Below are positions 1 to 7,674 of a stretch of 13,201 nt of DNA, piece after piece (position 1 is the stretch's first letter; every line of letters starts with the position of its first letter). A program made the position numbers and the translations under genes. Source of the DNA: JBMNOI01 sp050942995 (GTDB lineage Bacteria; Chloroflexota; Anaerolineae; UBA1429); assembly GCA_050942995.1 (NCBI GenBank), contig JBMNOI010000106.1, positions 1 to 13,201 of the forward strand, written 5' to 3'. Below the pieces are notes generated by a model. It saw only the letters and a list, made by a program, of their open reading frames with translations. It searched no databases and was not told where the DNA came from.

Positions 1-313
1 CCAGAGCCCCCGCCACAGCGGGCGCCGTCTGGGGCCAGAGCAGATATCCCGCCGGCAAAAAGAGCGGCCAGGTGCGCCCCAACCCACTCCCCGTCAATCG
101 ATGCAACAGCCAGACCAGGATCAGGCCGACGACGATCCCCCCGCCCCCGAGCAGAAGCAGATAGACCCCGGGCCAGGGATTGGCCGAGGTCTCGGCCGTC
201 ACCCGGACAAGGCCAAGTCCGCACAACGTCCCCTGCAAAAGCAAAAGCCATGACAGGCGACGTGCAGCCGGCAGGGACGCAGGGGGGGGCTGAGCGGTTA
301 CCGGATCGGTCAT
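1..313 (-). CDS. Membrane protein, N-terminal part (cut by left window edge)
   Basis: An open frame of 104 codons runs leftward from ATG at 313 to the window edge without a stop. The translation begins MTDPVTAQPPPASLPAARR, a proline/alanine-rich cytoplasmic head. Two strongly hydrophobic stretches follow at about residues 20-35 (LSWLLLLQGTLCGLGL) and 52-70 (GVYLLLLGGGGIVVGLILV), and a third hydrophobic stretch begins at about residue 85, so it is a multi-span membrane protein. It starts 20 bp after the stop of the glycosyltransferase, with AAGGA about 10 nt before the ATG, so the two are probably co-transcribed. By context it could be a membrane glycosyltransferase, polymerase or flippase of a surface-glycan locus, but no family motif is visible in the part present, and I do not assign a function. 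The frame, membrane character and start are well supported; the role is not. Confidence 0.65.
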   Translation of the reverse strand, partial: MTDPVTAQPPPASLPAARRLSWLLLLQGTLCGLGLVRVTAETSANPWPGVYLLLLGGGGIVVGLILVWLLHRLTGSGLGRTWPLFLPAGYLLWPQTAPAVAGAL

Positions 314-333
314 GATGGACGCATCCTTGGATA

Positions 334-1488
334 TCAGGCGATAGCGCGAGGCTGGGGAGCCAGCGCATCACGATAGGCCGCCACCGTCTGGCGGGCGGTT
401 TCCTCCCAGGAGAAACGGGCGGCATGTTCCAGGCCGCGTGTGGACAAAGTCGCGCGCAGATCGGGCTCCTCGGCCAGCCTCACCAGCGCCCCGGCCAGAG
501 CCTCTACATCATCGGGCGGAACAACCAGACCGCCGGGGCCCGCGACCTCACCCAACGAACTGCCGTCGGCCACCACTGCCGGAACGCCGCACGAGATCGC
601 CTCCAGCACCGGCAGACCAAAGCCCTCATAGCGCGAGGGGAACACAAAGGCCAGAGCGCCGGAATAGAGCGCCGGCTTGTCCGCCTCGTCCACACGTCCG
701 GTGTACCATACTCCATCCTCGATGCCCAGTCGCCTGGCGACAGGGCGTGGATCGGGGGCGAACGCCGAGTCGTGCTCGGGCAGGTGTCCGGCGATCACCA
801 GCGGCACATCGCCCAGCCGCTCTCGACAGCGGGCGTATGCCTCCAGCAACAGGGGCACGTTCTTGCGCACGTCGAACCCGCCCAGATAGAGCAGATAGGG
901 CGCAACGTCAAGTCCGAGACGGCGCAGCGTCTCTTCGCGCGCGGCCGCCGGCACCGGCCGATACTCATCTCCCGCCGCCAGATGCACCACCCACACCCGA
1001 TGGGGTGGGATGCCCAGATATGCCGAGATATCTCCGGCCGAGGCGTGCGAGTCGGTGAGAATGACGTGGGCGTTACGGGCAGCGCGTGACACCAGCCGCA
1101 TGTAGCCTCGCACCGTCGCGTTCCCCCGATACTCGGGCAGGATGAGCGGGATGATGTCATGAATGGTCACCACGGTGGGTATTGTGGGTGAGAGAGGCGG
1201 AGCGAAATAGGGCACATGGGCCAGATCCATCCCCTGCGTACGGCAGGCTCGCGGAAAAGCCACCTGCTCCAGCCACACCTTGGCCAGATTGTCGCCCAAC
1301 CGATCCAGCGGAGTGCCGAGCGAGACGGCATCCCGAGGAAGAGGCGCCGGCGCATCGCGCCCCGGCAGAAACAGGCGGCATTCGATATCGTCCGCCACGG
1401 CCGGCAACGCCTGCAACAGGCGGCGCAGATACTGGCCGCTGCCCGTGGTCTCCATATTCCAAAAGGTGCCGTTAATGCCGACACGCAT
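334..1488 (-). CDS. GT4-family glycosyltransferase (GT-B fold)
   Basis: This 384-residue protein is a retaining GT-B glycosyltransferase that would transfer a sugar from an activated donor, cytoplasmically or at the inner face of the membrane. The N-terminus MRVGINGTFW...TGSGQY is the glycine-rich acceptor-domain start typical of mannosyltransferase-like GT4 enzymes. VVTIHDIIPL (106-115) is the usual strand-loop after the first domain. YLGGFDVRKN (201-210) marks the start of the donor-binding domain. SRYEGFGLPVLEA (285-297) holds the EX7E motif with E288 and E296, followed by GVPAVVAD and the GGLVVPPDD segment. Length is normal for the family. The start is supported by GAGG about 8 nt upstream. 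It leads a minus-strand unit with the membrane protein at 1-313, which suggests surface polysaccharide or glycoconjugate synthesis. Donor and acceptor cannot be told from sequence. Confidence 0.93.
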   Translation of the reverse strand: MRVGINGTFWNMETTGSGQYLRRLLQALPAVADDIECRLFLPGRDAPAPLPRDAVSLGTPLDRLGDNLAKVWLEQVAFPRACRTQGMDLAHVPYFAPPLSPTIPTVVTIHDIIPLILPEYRGNATVRGYMRLVSRAARNAHVILTDSHASAGDISAYLGIPPHRVWVVHLAAGDEYRPVPAAAREETLRRLGLDVAPYLLYLGGFDVRKNVPLLLEAYARCRERLGDVPLVIAGHLPEHDSAFAPDPRPVARRLGIEDGVWYTGRVDEADKPALYSGALAFVFPSRYEGFGLPVLEAISCGVPAVVADGSSLGEVAGPGGLVVPPDDVEALAGALVRLAEEPDLRATLSTRGLEHAARFSWEETARQTVAAYRDALAPQPRAIA

Positions 1489-1519
1489 GAGTCACGCCTC
1501 GCAAGTGATGATTGGGGCT

Positions 1520-1548
1520 ATGGTATGCGAGGAACGGCACAAAGGCAA
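1520..1548 (-). promoter_or_regulatory. Candidate promoter for the glycosyltransferase unit
   Basis: Reading the minus strand, TTGCCT (1548-1543) and TACCAT (1525-1520) are separated by exactly 17 nt. They lie 30-60 bp before the glycosyltransferase ATG. Each hexamer matches consensus at four of six positions. This is a pattern call only. Confidence 0.33.
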
Positions 1549-1563
1549 ACCGGCGTCGGCAAC

Positions 1564-1592
1564 TTGTCGAAATAGATCGCGCCGACTAATAT
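1564..1592 (+). promoter_or_regulatory. Candidate promoter for xylB
   Basis: TTGTCG (1564-1569) and TAATAT (1587-1592) are 17 nt apart, about 50 bp before the xylB start, in an otherwise GC-rich stretch. Each hexamer matches consensus at four of six positions. The flanking inverted pair GTCGGC (1555-1560) and GCCGAC (1581-1586) brackets the -35 and spacer and could be an operator for a sugar-responsive regulator, but no regulator gene is present in the window. Confidence 0.4.
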
Positions 1593-1642
1593 GAATGCGG
1601 TAAAAGAGCGACCCTGACTATCCGGAGCGAGGAGGCTTTAAC

Positions 1643-3169
1643 ATGGCATATCTCATCGGCATCGACGTCGGCACCACCGGCACCAAAACGCTGCTCATCA
1701 ACGACGAGGGACAGGTGCTGTCCAGCGCCACAGAAGAATATCCCATGTACACGCCAAAACCGTTGTGGGCGGAGCAAGATCCCGAGGATTGGTGGCAGGC
1801 CACCATCACATCGATTCAACGCGCCGTCGAGGCCGCCCATATAGATCCCGCCGAAATCGTCGGCATCGGCCTAACCGGCCAGATGCACGGCATGGTCATG
1901 CTGGATAAGGACGGCCGGGTATTGCGGCCCTGTATCATGTGGAACGACCAGCGCACCGGCCCCCAATGCGAGTGGATCATGAACACTGTGGGCCGCGAAC
2001 GGTTCCTGGACCTGACCCTGAACCCCGCCCTGCCCGGCTTTACAGCGCCCAAGATCATCTGGACGCGAGAGAACGAGCCCGATGTATATGCCCGCGCCGC
2101 CAAGGTGCTGCTGCCTAAGGATTATATCCGCTATCGCCTCACCGGCGCCTATGTGACCGAGGTATCCGATGCGGCCGGCACCGTGCTGCTGGATGTGGCG
2201 CAACGGCGCTGGAGCCAGGAGGTGCTGAGCGAACTGGATATCCCCGCCGACTGGATGCCCGAGTGCGTCGAGTCGCCCGAGGTAACCGGCCAGGTGACGG
2301 CCGAGGCCGCCGAGCTCATCGGTCTACCGGCGGGCATACCCGTCATCGGTGGGGGTGGAGATAATGCGGCTGCCGCGGTGGGCACCGGTGTCGTCGAGCC
2401 GGGCCTGGTGTCGGTCAGCCTGGGCACCTCTGGTGTGGTCTTTGCCCATATGGAGAGCCCCCGGCGCGACCCGGAGGGCCGGCTGCACACCTTTTGCCAC
2501 GCCGTCCCCGGCAAGTGGCACGTCATGGGGGTGACCCTCTCGGCCGGTGGGTCGCTGCGCTGGTATCGCGATGCTCTGGGGCTGGAGGAGAAGAACGTCG
2601 CCGCCCTCACCGGGGTAGACCCCTATGTCATTCTGGATGCCGAAGCGAAACGGGTGGCTGCAGGCTGTGAGGGCCTCATGTTCCTGCCCTACCTCACCGG
2701 CGAGCGCACCCCCTATCCCGATCCCAACGCCCGGGGCGTGTTCTTTGGGCTCACCCTGCGGCACGACAAACGCCACATGACCCGCGCCGTCATGGAGGGA
2801 GTGGGATACTCTCTGCGTGACTGCCTGGAGCTTTTCCGCGACCTGGATGTGCCCGTGCATCAGGTGCGGGCCATCGGCGGCGGCGCGCGCAGCGTGGCCT
2901 GGCGACAGATGCTGGCCGATATCTTTGGTACCGAGATGGTCACCGTCAACGTCACCGACGGCGCGCCCTACGGCGCCGCGCTGCTGGCCGGCGTGGGAAC
3001 CGGTGTATACGACAGTGTCACCCAGGCCTGTGAGGCGACCGTCCGCATCGTCGATCGCATCGAGCCCAACGCCGCGAACCAGAACCTCTACAATGAATAC
3101 TATCCGATCTACCGTTCGCTGTACGCCGCTCTCAAAACGACCTTTGCCGATGTCGCTGCGGTAGAGTAG
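1643..3169 (+). CDS. xylB: Xylulokinase (FGGY family)
   Basis: This 508-residue protein would phosphorylate D-xylulose to xylulose 5-phosphate with ATP, feeding the pentose phosphate pathway in the cytoplasm. The N-terminal FGGY phosphate-binding loop is IDVGTTGTK (7-15). LTGQMHGMV (77-85) and MWNDQRT (99-105) are xylulokinase signatures that contact the sugar. GGGGDNAAAAVGTG (236-249) carries the likely catalytic base D240. VSLGTSG (258-264) opens the C-terminal ATPase domain, and LTGERTPYPDPNARG (351-365) and IGGGARS (411-417) are further family blocks. Length is normal. The start is fixed by a strong GAGGAGG about 9 nt before the ATG. Xylulokinase fits better than glycerol, ribulo- or gluconokinase because of the QMHG and WNDQRT blocks. 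The GH3 gene downstream supports a role in use of plant-derived pentoses; no isomerase or transporter is in the window. Confidence 0.95.
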   Translation: MAYLIGIDVGTTGTKTLLINDEGQVLSSATEEYPMYTPKPLWAEQDPEDWWQATITSIQRAVEAAHIDPAEIVGIGLTGQMHGMVMLDKDGRVLRPCIMWNDQRTGPQCEWIMNTVGRERFLDLTLNPALPGFTAPKIIWTRENEPDVYARAAKVLLPKDYIRYRLTGAYVTEVSDAAGTVLLDVAQRRWSQEVLSELDIPADWMPECVESPEVTGQVTAEAAELIGLPAGIPVIGGGGDNAAAAVGTGVVEPGLVSVSLGTSGVVFAHMESPRRDPEGRLHTFCHAVPGKWHVMGVTLSAGGSLRWYRDALGLEEKNVAALTGVDPYVILDAEAKRVAAGCEGLMFLPYLTGERTPYPDPNARGVFFGLTLRHDKRHMTRAVMEGVGYSLRDCLELFRDLDVPVHQVRAIGGGARSVAWRQMLADIFGTEMVTVNVTDGAPYGAALLAGVGTGVYDSVTQACEATVRIVDRIEPNAANQNLYNEYYPIYRSLYAALKTTFADVAAVE

Positions 3170-3206
3170 ACTCGACCAGAGTCAGAGACAGGTATCGAAA
3201 GACCGC

Positions 3207-3248
3207 CCTGCATCCGGGCAAAAGACGACATCCTCGCCCGGATGCAGG
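3207..3248. repeat. 13-bp perfect inverted repeat in the xylB-GH3 gap
   Basis: The arm CCTGCATCCGGGC (3207-3219) is matched by its exact reverse complement at 3236-3248, with a 16-nt loop. A weaker outer pair, GAGTCA (3179-3184) and TGACTC (3252-3257), encloses it. No T-run follows the stem, so a simple intrinsic terminator is unlikely. It could be a Rho-independent pause, an mRNA-stabilising 3' structure for xylB, or an operator for the GH3 gene. The rest of this 236-bp gap shows no gene; a tandem CTGTAAC pair sits at 3356-3369. Confidence 0.75.
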
Positions 3249-3394
3249 ACATGACTCGGGGCCCGCCGCTCATTTTCGAGACGGGTGCCGGGCGGCTCAG
3301 GCCACAAATGCCTCGCGAAGTATGTGTCTTTATGCCACCTGGGACGCAAGCCGATCTGTAACCTGTAACGCGTCGCCATATTCTCGACACACTC

Positions 3395-3400
3395 AGGAGG
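3395..3400 (+). promoter_or_regulatory. Ribosome binding site deciding the GH3 start
   Basis: A perfect AGGAGG lies 5 nt before ATG 3406. The reading frame is open upstream to ATG 3322, but that start has no such site and adds 28 residues unlike any GH3 N-terminus. The start at 3406 is therefore preferred. Confidence 0.85.
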
Positions 3401-3405
3401 TCATC

Positions 3406-5841
3406 ATGACAAACGTCAAACTCACCGGTCCTGAATCGATTCCCGCAGTCGTCTCGGCCATGACACTGGAGGAAAAAGCCCTCTTTGTCGCAGGCGCCGG
3501 CGCCTTTCAGACCAACGGCATTGAGCGTCTGGGCATCCCGAGAGTGATCCCCCTGGATGGCCATAACGGCATGAATATGGCCCAGTATCTGACCATCGCC
3601 GCCGACCGGGCGAACGCCGCCCAGGGCAAGCCGTCCGGCGGGCTGGGAACCCTGTTCGGCCTGATGATCGGCCTGGATCTGGAATCCCTGGAGGATCTGC
3701 CCACCAAAGGGCTCTCGGAGGAGGCGCTGGCGGCCATGGAGCCCGAGCAGCGCGCGTTTATGCAGGCTGTGGTGGACGAGTTCAATGCAATGCTCCCCGA
3801 GGCAGGCATGCCCACCTGCTTTCCGCCCGGCATCCTCATGGCTTCCACCTGGGACCCGGAACTGGTGGGTGAATGCGCCACCGCCGTCGCCAGAGAAGCC
3901 AAAGCATTCAATGTGGGGATGGTGCTGGGCCCCAACCTCAACATCCACCGAAATCCCCTCTGCGGCCGCACCTTTGAATCCTACGGTGAGGACCCCTATT
4001 TGGCGGGTCGCATCGCGGTAAGTTATGTCAAGGGTATGCAGGAAGAGGGTGTCGCCGCCGATGTAAAGCATTTTGCCGCCAATAATCAGGAGACGAATCG
4101 GCAGCGCATCAACGAGCATATCCCCGAGCGGGCGCTTCGCGAGATCTATCTGCCCGCCTTCCGCGCCGCCATCGAAGAAGGCGATTGCTGGACGGTGATG
4201 AGCGCCTACAACAAGATCAACGGCACCGACTGTGCCATGAACCGCTGGCTGCTGACCGATCTGCTGCGCGGCGAGTGGGGCTTTGACGGTTTTGTGGTCG
4301 CGGACTGGGGCGCCGCCTATGACCGCGTCGAAGCGCTGCTGGCGGGCAACGACCTGGAGATGCCCGGGCCGCAGGACCCGCAAGTCATCATCGACAGCGT
4401 TCGCGAAGGACGCCTGCCCGAAGAGGTGCTGGATGAGCGGGTGGCCAACATCCTGGGCGTATGGGTCAAGCTCTGGTACGTCCGCGGCGAGGAACGCCCG
4501 CCCCTGGACCGCGAGTTCTCCGTCCGAATGGCCCGGGAGATCGCCGAGCAGGGTTCGGTGTTGCTCAAGAACGAGAACAACGCCCTGCCCCTTACAGGCG
4601 AGGGCCCCATTGCCGTCCTGGGCGAGAACGCTTTGAGCCCATTTACCACCGGCGGCGGCAGCGCCGGCGTGACGTCTCCTTACAAAGTCTCGCTGCTGCA
4701 AGGGCTTCAGGCGCGCTATGGCGAAGCACAGGTGCAGCATGGCACGCTCATCGAGGGCGCCAGGGCGGCCATCGTCGCAGTGGGCGTCAACAGCAGCGAG
4801 GGCGCGGATCGCAAAAGCATGGACCTGCCCGCCACGGATGTGGCTCTGATCCGCGAAACGGCCGCACGCTGCAAGGAGCTGGGCATCCCCTGCATCGTCG
4901 TGCTGAACGTCTGCGGGCCGGTAGAGATGGCCTCCTGGGTCGACGAGGTCGATGCCGTTCTTCTGATCTGGCTGGCGGGAATGGAGCTGGGTCATGCGAC
5001 GGCGGCGTTGCTTGCGGGCGACCAGAACCCCTCGGGCAAGCTGATCTGCACGCTGCCCCGGCGCTACCAGGACGTCCCCTCGGCGCTGAATTTCCCCGGC
5101 GAGGCGGGTGAGGTCTGGTATGGTGAGGGCATCTATGTAGGCTATCGCTACTACGACGCCGCCGACGTAAAGCCGCTCTATGCCTTTGGCCACGGCCTCT
5201 CTTACACGAGCTTTGAACTGTCCAACCTGCGCCTGAGCGCAGCCGAGATCGACCTGGATGGCGACGAGCCATTGACCGTGTCAGTGGATGTGCGCAACAC
5301 GGGCGATCGCCGGGGCGCTGAGGTGGTGCAGCTCTATCTGGCCGATGTGGCCTCTACCTTGCAGGTACCGCCCAAAGAGCTGAAGGGGTTCCGAAAGGTA
5401 TGGCTGGATCCGGGTGAGACTCGCACGGTCGAGTTGACGCTGGATCGACGCGCACTGGAACACTGGGATCCCACCGAGCAGGCCTGGCTGGCAGAGCCCG
5501 GAGAGTTCCGGGTGCTGGTGGGCGTCGCGGCCGACGATATCCGCCTGGAAGGGACCTTTAACGCCGTAGGGACCGATCCCTACGCGTACGGCCCGCGGAC
5601 GACGATGGGCCGCATCGTGGGCGATCCAGAGGCGATGAACGCGCTGGTGAGCACTCTGATCGCAGAGCTGGGAAACGTGCCGCCGGAGCTGTTCCTCACC
5701 GCGCTGCTCGCCCCCCTTAAAGAGCTGGGGACCGCGCTGGAAGAGATTGTGACGGCCATGTTGCCCGAGGCAGCAGACCCGCAGCGAGAAGCGGTGATAG
5801 AACGCATCTATGAGGCGCTGCGATCGGCAGGAAAAGATTAG
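3406..5841 (+). CDS. Glycoside hydrolase family 3 beta-glucosidase / beta-xylosidase
   Basis: This 811-residue protein is a retaining GH3 beta-glycosidase cutting terminal glucose or xylose from beta-linked oligosaccharides. No signal peptide is visible, so it is probably intracellular. The TIM-barrel domain contains DGHNG (51-55), NIHRNPLCGRTFESYGEDP (179-197), KHFAANNQE (221-229) and VVADWGA, with D300 as nucleophile. The alpha/beta sandwich has KNENNALPL (388-396) and SSEGADR, with E465 as the probable acid/base as in Thermotoga-type enzymes. GEGIYVGYRYYD (573-584) and FGHGLSYTSFE (594-604) lead into a fibronectin-III-like domain (about 620-718). Two oddities are visible: an extra stretch of about 50 residues near 62-135 between DGHNG and the FPPGILMASTWD block, and a helical C-terminal tail (about 728-811). 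No PA14 insert is seen. The xylB neighbour favours a beta-xylosidase or mixed specificity, but this cannot be settled here. Confidence 0.94.
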   Translation: MTNVKLTGPESIPAVVSAMTLEEKALFVAGAGAFQTNGIERLGIPRVIPLDGHNGMNMAQYLTIAADRANAAQGKPSGGLGTLFGLMIGLDLESLEDLPTKGLSEEALAAMEPEQRAFMQAVVDEFNAMLPEAGMPTCFPPGILMASTWDPELVGECATAVAREAKAFNVGMVLGPNLNIHRNPLCGRTFESYGEDPYLAGRIAVSYVKGMQEEGVAADVKHFAANNQETNRQRINEHIPERALREIYLPAFRAAIEEGDCWTVMSAYNKINGTDCAMNRWLLTDLLRGEWGFDGFVVADWGAAYDRVEALLAGNDLEMPGPQDPQVIIDSVREGRLPEEVLDERVANILGVWVKLWYVRGEERPPLDREFSVRMAREIAEQGSVLLKNENNALPLTGEGPIAVLGENALSPFTTGGGSAGVTSPYKVSLLQGLQARYGEAQVQHGTLIEGARAAIVAVGVNSSEGADRKSMDLPATDVALIRETAARCKELGIPCIVVLNVCGPVEMASWVDEVDAVLLIWLAGMELGHATAALLAGDQNPSGKLICTLPRRYQDVPSALNFPGEAGEVWYGEGIYVGYRYYDAADVKPLYAFGHGLSYTSFELSNLRLSAAEIDLDGDEPLTVSVDVRNTGDRRGAEVVQLYLADVASTLQVPPKELKGFRKVWLDPGETRTVELTLDRRALEHWDPTEQAWLAEPGEFRVLVGVAADDIRLEGTFNAVGTDPYAYGPRTTMGRIVGDPEAMNALVSTLIAELGNVPPELFLTALLAPLKELGTALEEIVTAMLPEAADPQREAVIERIYEALRSAGKD

Positions 5842-5844
5842 GAT

Positions 5845-5878
5845 AAAAGCGCCAGAACAGGCCTGTTCTGGCGCTTTT
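5845..5878. terminator. Strong palindromic intrinsic terminator after the GH3 gene
   Basis: A 34-bp perfect palindrome begins 3 bp after the GH3 stop. Each 17-nt arm starts or ends with AAAA/TTTT around a GC-rich GCGCCAGAACAGG core. The TTTT on the 3' side gives a plus-strand terminator, and symmetry means it would also act on the minus strand. It separates the xylB-GH3 pair from the genes that follow. The AT-rich 5879-5905 just beyond (containing the palindrome TATCGATA at 5880-5887) is the likely promoter area for the next gene, though I cannot define hexamers with confidence. Confidence 0.9.
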
Positions 5879-5960
5879 GTATCGATAATACTTTATCTGA
5901 ATATCCCCATTGTACCGACCGGACCCGGCCGCAACATTGCGTCTTCGGGCCCGGCTCAGA

Positions 5961-5965
5961 AAGGA
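5961..5965 (+). promoter_or_regulatory. Ribosome binding site deciding the GGT-family start
   Basis: AAGGA lies 7 nt before ATG 5973. The frame is open to ATG 5910, but the added 21 residues are arginine-rich and precede the family's natural N-terminus, so 5973 is preferred. Confidence 0.7.
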
Positions 5966-5972
5966 TAGCGCC

Positions 5973-7565
5973 ATGTCCAATTTCCCATCACGCCGCTCTG
6001 TCGTCATGGGGTTCAACGGAGCCGTGGCCACCAGCCAGCCCCTGGCCGCCCAGGCCGGTCTACGCATCCTGATGCAGGGCGGCAATGCCGCCGACGCCGC
6101 CGTAGCCACCGCCGCGGCATTGAACGTCGTCGAGCCCATGAGCACCGGAATGGGGGGTGATGTCTTTGCCCTGTTCTATATAGCCGCCGAGCGTCGCGTA
6201 TATGCCCTCAACGCCAGCGGTCGGGCGCCCTATGCCGCCACCCTCGAAGAATACGCCCGGCGCGGCCTGACCGAGATCCCCCGTCACGGCATTCTGCCCG
6301 TCACTGTGCCCGGCGCCGCCGCCGGATGGGCCGATACCATCAGTCGCTTTGGTCGCCTGAGGCTGGATACCGTGCTCAAGCCGGCGATCGAATATGCCGA
6401 GCAGGGCTATCCCGTCAGCGAGCGAATCAGTTATCTCTGGACGCGCTGCGAGAGCCTGCTCGCCAACGATGCCGAGGCCACCCGCGTCTTCCTGCCCGGA
6501 GGCCGCGCCCCGCGCGCGGGCGCACGCGTTTCCCTGCCCGATCTGGCCGGCAGCCTCCGCCTCCTCGCGAACGACGGCCCCGACGCCTTTTATCGGGGAC
6601 CCATCGCGCGCGCTATCGTCGAAGCGTCCCGGGCCTATGACGGCCTGCTCACCATGCAGGACCTGGCCGATCACACCTCCACCTGGGTCGAGCCGATCCA
6701 TATCGACTATCGAGGCTATCGTGTGTTCGAATGTCCGCCTAACGGCCACGGTATCGCCGCCCTCATCGCGTTGAATATCCTCAGCGCTTACGATCTGGCC
6801 GGCATGGGCTTTGACTCAACAGACGCCCTGCACCTCAAGATGGAGGCGATGAAACTGGCAATGACCGACGCCTCCCGCTATGTGGCCGATCCAGAGCTGG
6901 CCCACGTGCCCATCGAAGCGCTGCTTTCTGCCGACTATGCGGCCAGACGCCGCGAGTCGATTCGGATGGATCGGGCCATTGCCGAGCCTCAGCCCGGCAT
7001 GCTGCCCATCACACCCGACACGGTGTACCTTTCCGTGGTCGACGGTGAGGGCAACGCCGTATCGTTTATCAATAGCCTCTATACCAGCTTTGGCTCCGGC
7101 ATCGTCGCCCGTGGCACCGGCATCGCGCTGCAAAACCGGGGCAACCTGTTCGTGCTGGATCCGGACCATCCCAATTGTATCGCACCGCACAAGCGACCGT
7201 ATCACACCATCATCCCCTGTATGGTCACCCGTGAGGATCGCCTGGCCCTTTGTTTTGGAGTGATGGGCGGATACATGCAGCCCCAGGGACATGTGCAGGT
7301 GCTCACCAACATCATCGATCACGGCATGAACCCGCAACAGGCGCTGGATGCGCCCCGATTCATGTACCAGCAGGGTCGGGAATACATCATCGAAAATTCC
7401 TACGATGCGGCCGCCTACCCCGATCTGGAGGCCCGCGGGCATATCCTGAAAGAGAGCGAGAGCCTGTTCTTTGGCGGCGGGCAGGTGATCATGGTCGATC
7501 CCGAGAGCGGCGCCCTCATGGCCGGTTCCGAACCGCGCAACGATGGCTGCGCCGTGGCATACTGA
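5973..7565 (+). CDS. Gamma-glutamyltranspeptidase-family Ntn hydrolase, cytosolic type
   Basis: This 530-residue protein belongs to the gamma-glutamyltransferase / acylase family, which self-cleaves and uses a threonine at the new N-terminus to hydrolyse or transfer gamma-glutamyl (or related amide) bonds. Family blocks are GGNAADAAVATAAALNVVEPMS (36-57), MGGDVFAL (60-67), ASGRAP with R84 for the substrate carboxylate, and VPGAAAGW (112-119). The cleavage site is D349/T350, with T350 leading TVYLSVVD. NSLYTSFGSGIVARGTGIALQNRG (367-390) and GVMGGYMQPQGH (429-440) complete the small subunit. No signal peptide is present, unlike periplasmic GGT, so it resembles the YwrD-like cytosolic branch; the NASGRAP block also fits that branch. 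Real activity could be amide or acyl hydrolysis rather than glutathione use. It lies between the terminator and the oxidoreductase genes. Confidence 0.92.
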   Translation: MSNFPSRRSVVMGFNGAVATSQPLAAQAGLRILMQGGNAADAAVATAAALNVVEPMSTGMGGDVFALFYIAAERRVYALNASGRAPYAATLEEYARRGLTEIPRHGILPVTVPGAAAGWADTISRFGRLRLDTVLKPAIEYAEQGYPVSERISYLWTRCESLLANDAEATRVFLPGGRAPRAGARVSLPDLAGSLRLLANDGPDAFYRGPIARAIVEASRAYDGLLTMQDLADHTSTWVEPIHIDYRGYRVFECPPNGHGIAALIALNILSAYDLAGMGFDSTDALHLKMEAMKLAMTDASRYVADPELAHVPIEALLSADYAARRRESIRMDRAIAEPQPGMLPITPDTVYLSVVDGEGNAVSFINSLYTSFGSGIVARGTGIALQNRGNLFVLDPDHPNCIAPHKRPYHTIIPCMVTREDRLALCFGVMGGYMQPQGHVQVLTNIIDHGMNPQQALDAPRFMYQQGREYIIENSYDAAAYPDLEARGHILKESESLFFGGGQVIMVDPESGALMAGSEPRNDGCAVAY

Positions 7566-7566
7566 G

Positions 7567-7578
7567 CACCGGCCGGTG
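7567..7578. repeat. 12-bp perfect palindrome after the GGT-family gene
   Basis: CACCGGCCGGTG lies just past the stop codon. It has no T-run, so it is not a clear terminator. The remaining gap to the next gene (7579-7674) shows only weak promoter-like hexamers (TTGCAG at 7586-7591 and TAAAAC at 7609-7614, 17 nt apart), which I do not call. Confidence 0.4.
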
Positions 7579-7674
7579 TTGCACTTTGCAGACATGACGT
7601 ATTGGATGTAAAACCATACTGTGTCGCATCACGTTTCCGATCATCCTGTCATCGAGAAACTATGAGGAGACATC

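Noticed and set aside
334..1488. Several overlapping plus-strand frames of 60-220 codons opposite the glycosyltransferase
   Set aside because: They lack domain features and ribosome binding sites, while the minus-strand frame has a complete GT4 motif set.
3356..3369. Tandem CTGTAAC CTGTAAC repeat before the GH3 gene
   Set aside because: Two 7-bp copies are not enough to call an operator or a repeat element; mentioned only in passing.
3322..3405. Upstream start adding 28 residues to the GH3 protein
   Set aside because: There is no Shine-Dalgarno at that ATG, while a perfect AGGAGG sits 5 nt before ATG 3406.
3109..5193. A 694-codon open frame on the minus strand opposite the GH3 gene
   Set aside because: The plus strand encodes a continuous GH3 protein with all catalytic motifs, and long antisense frames are common in GC-rich coding DNA. 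The antisense translation shows no recognisable domain.
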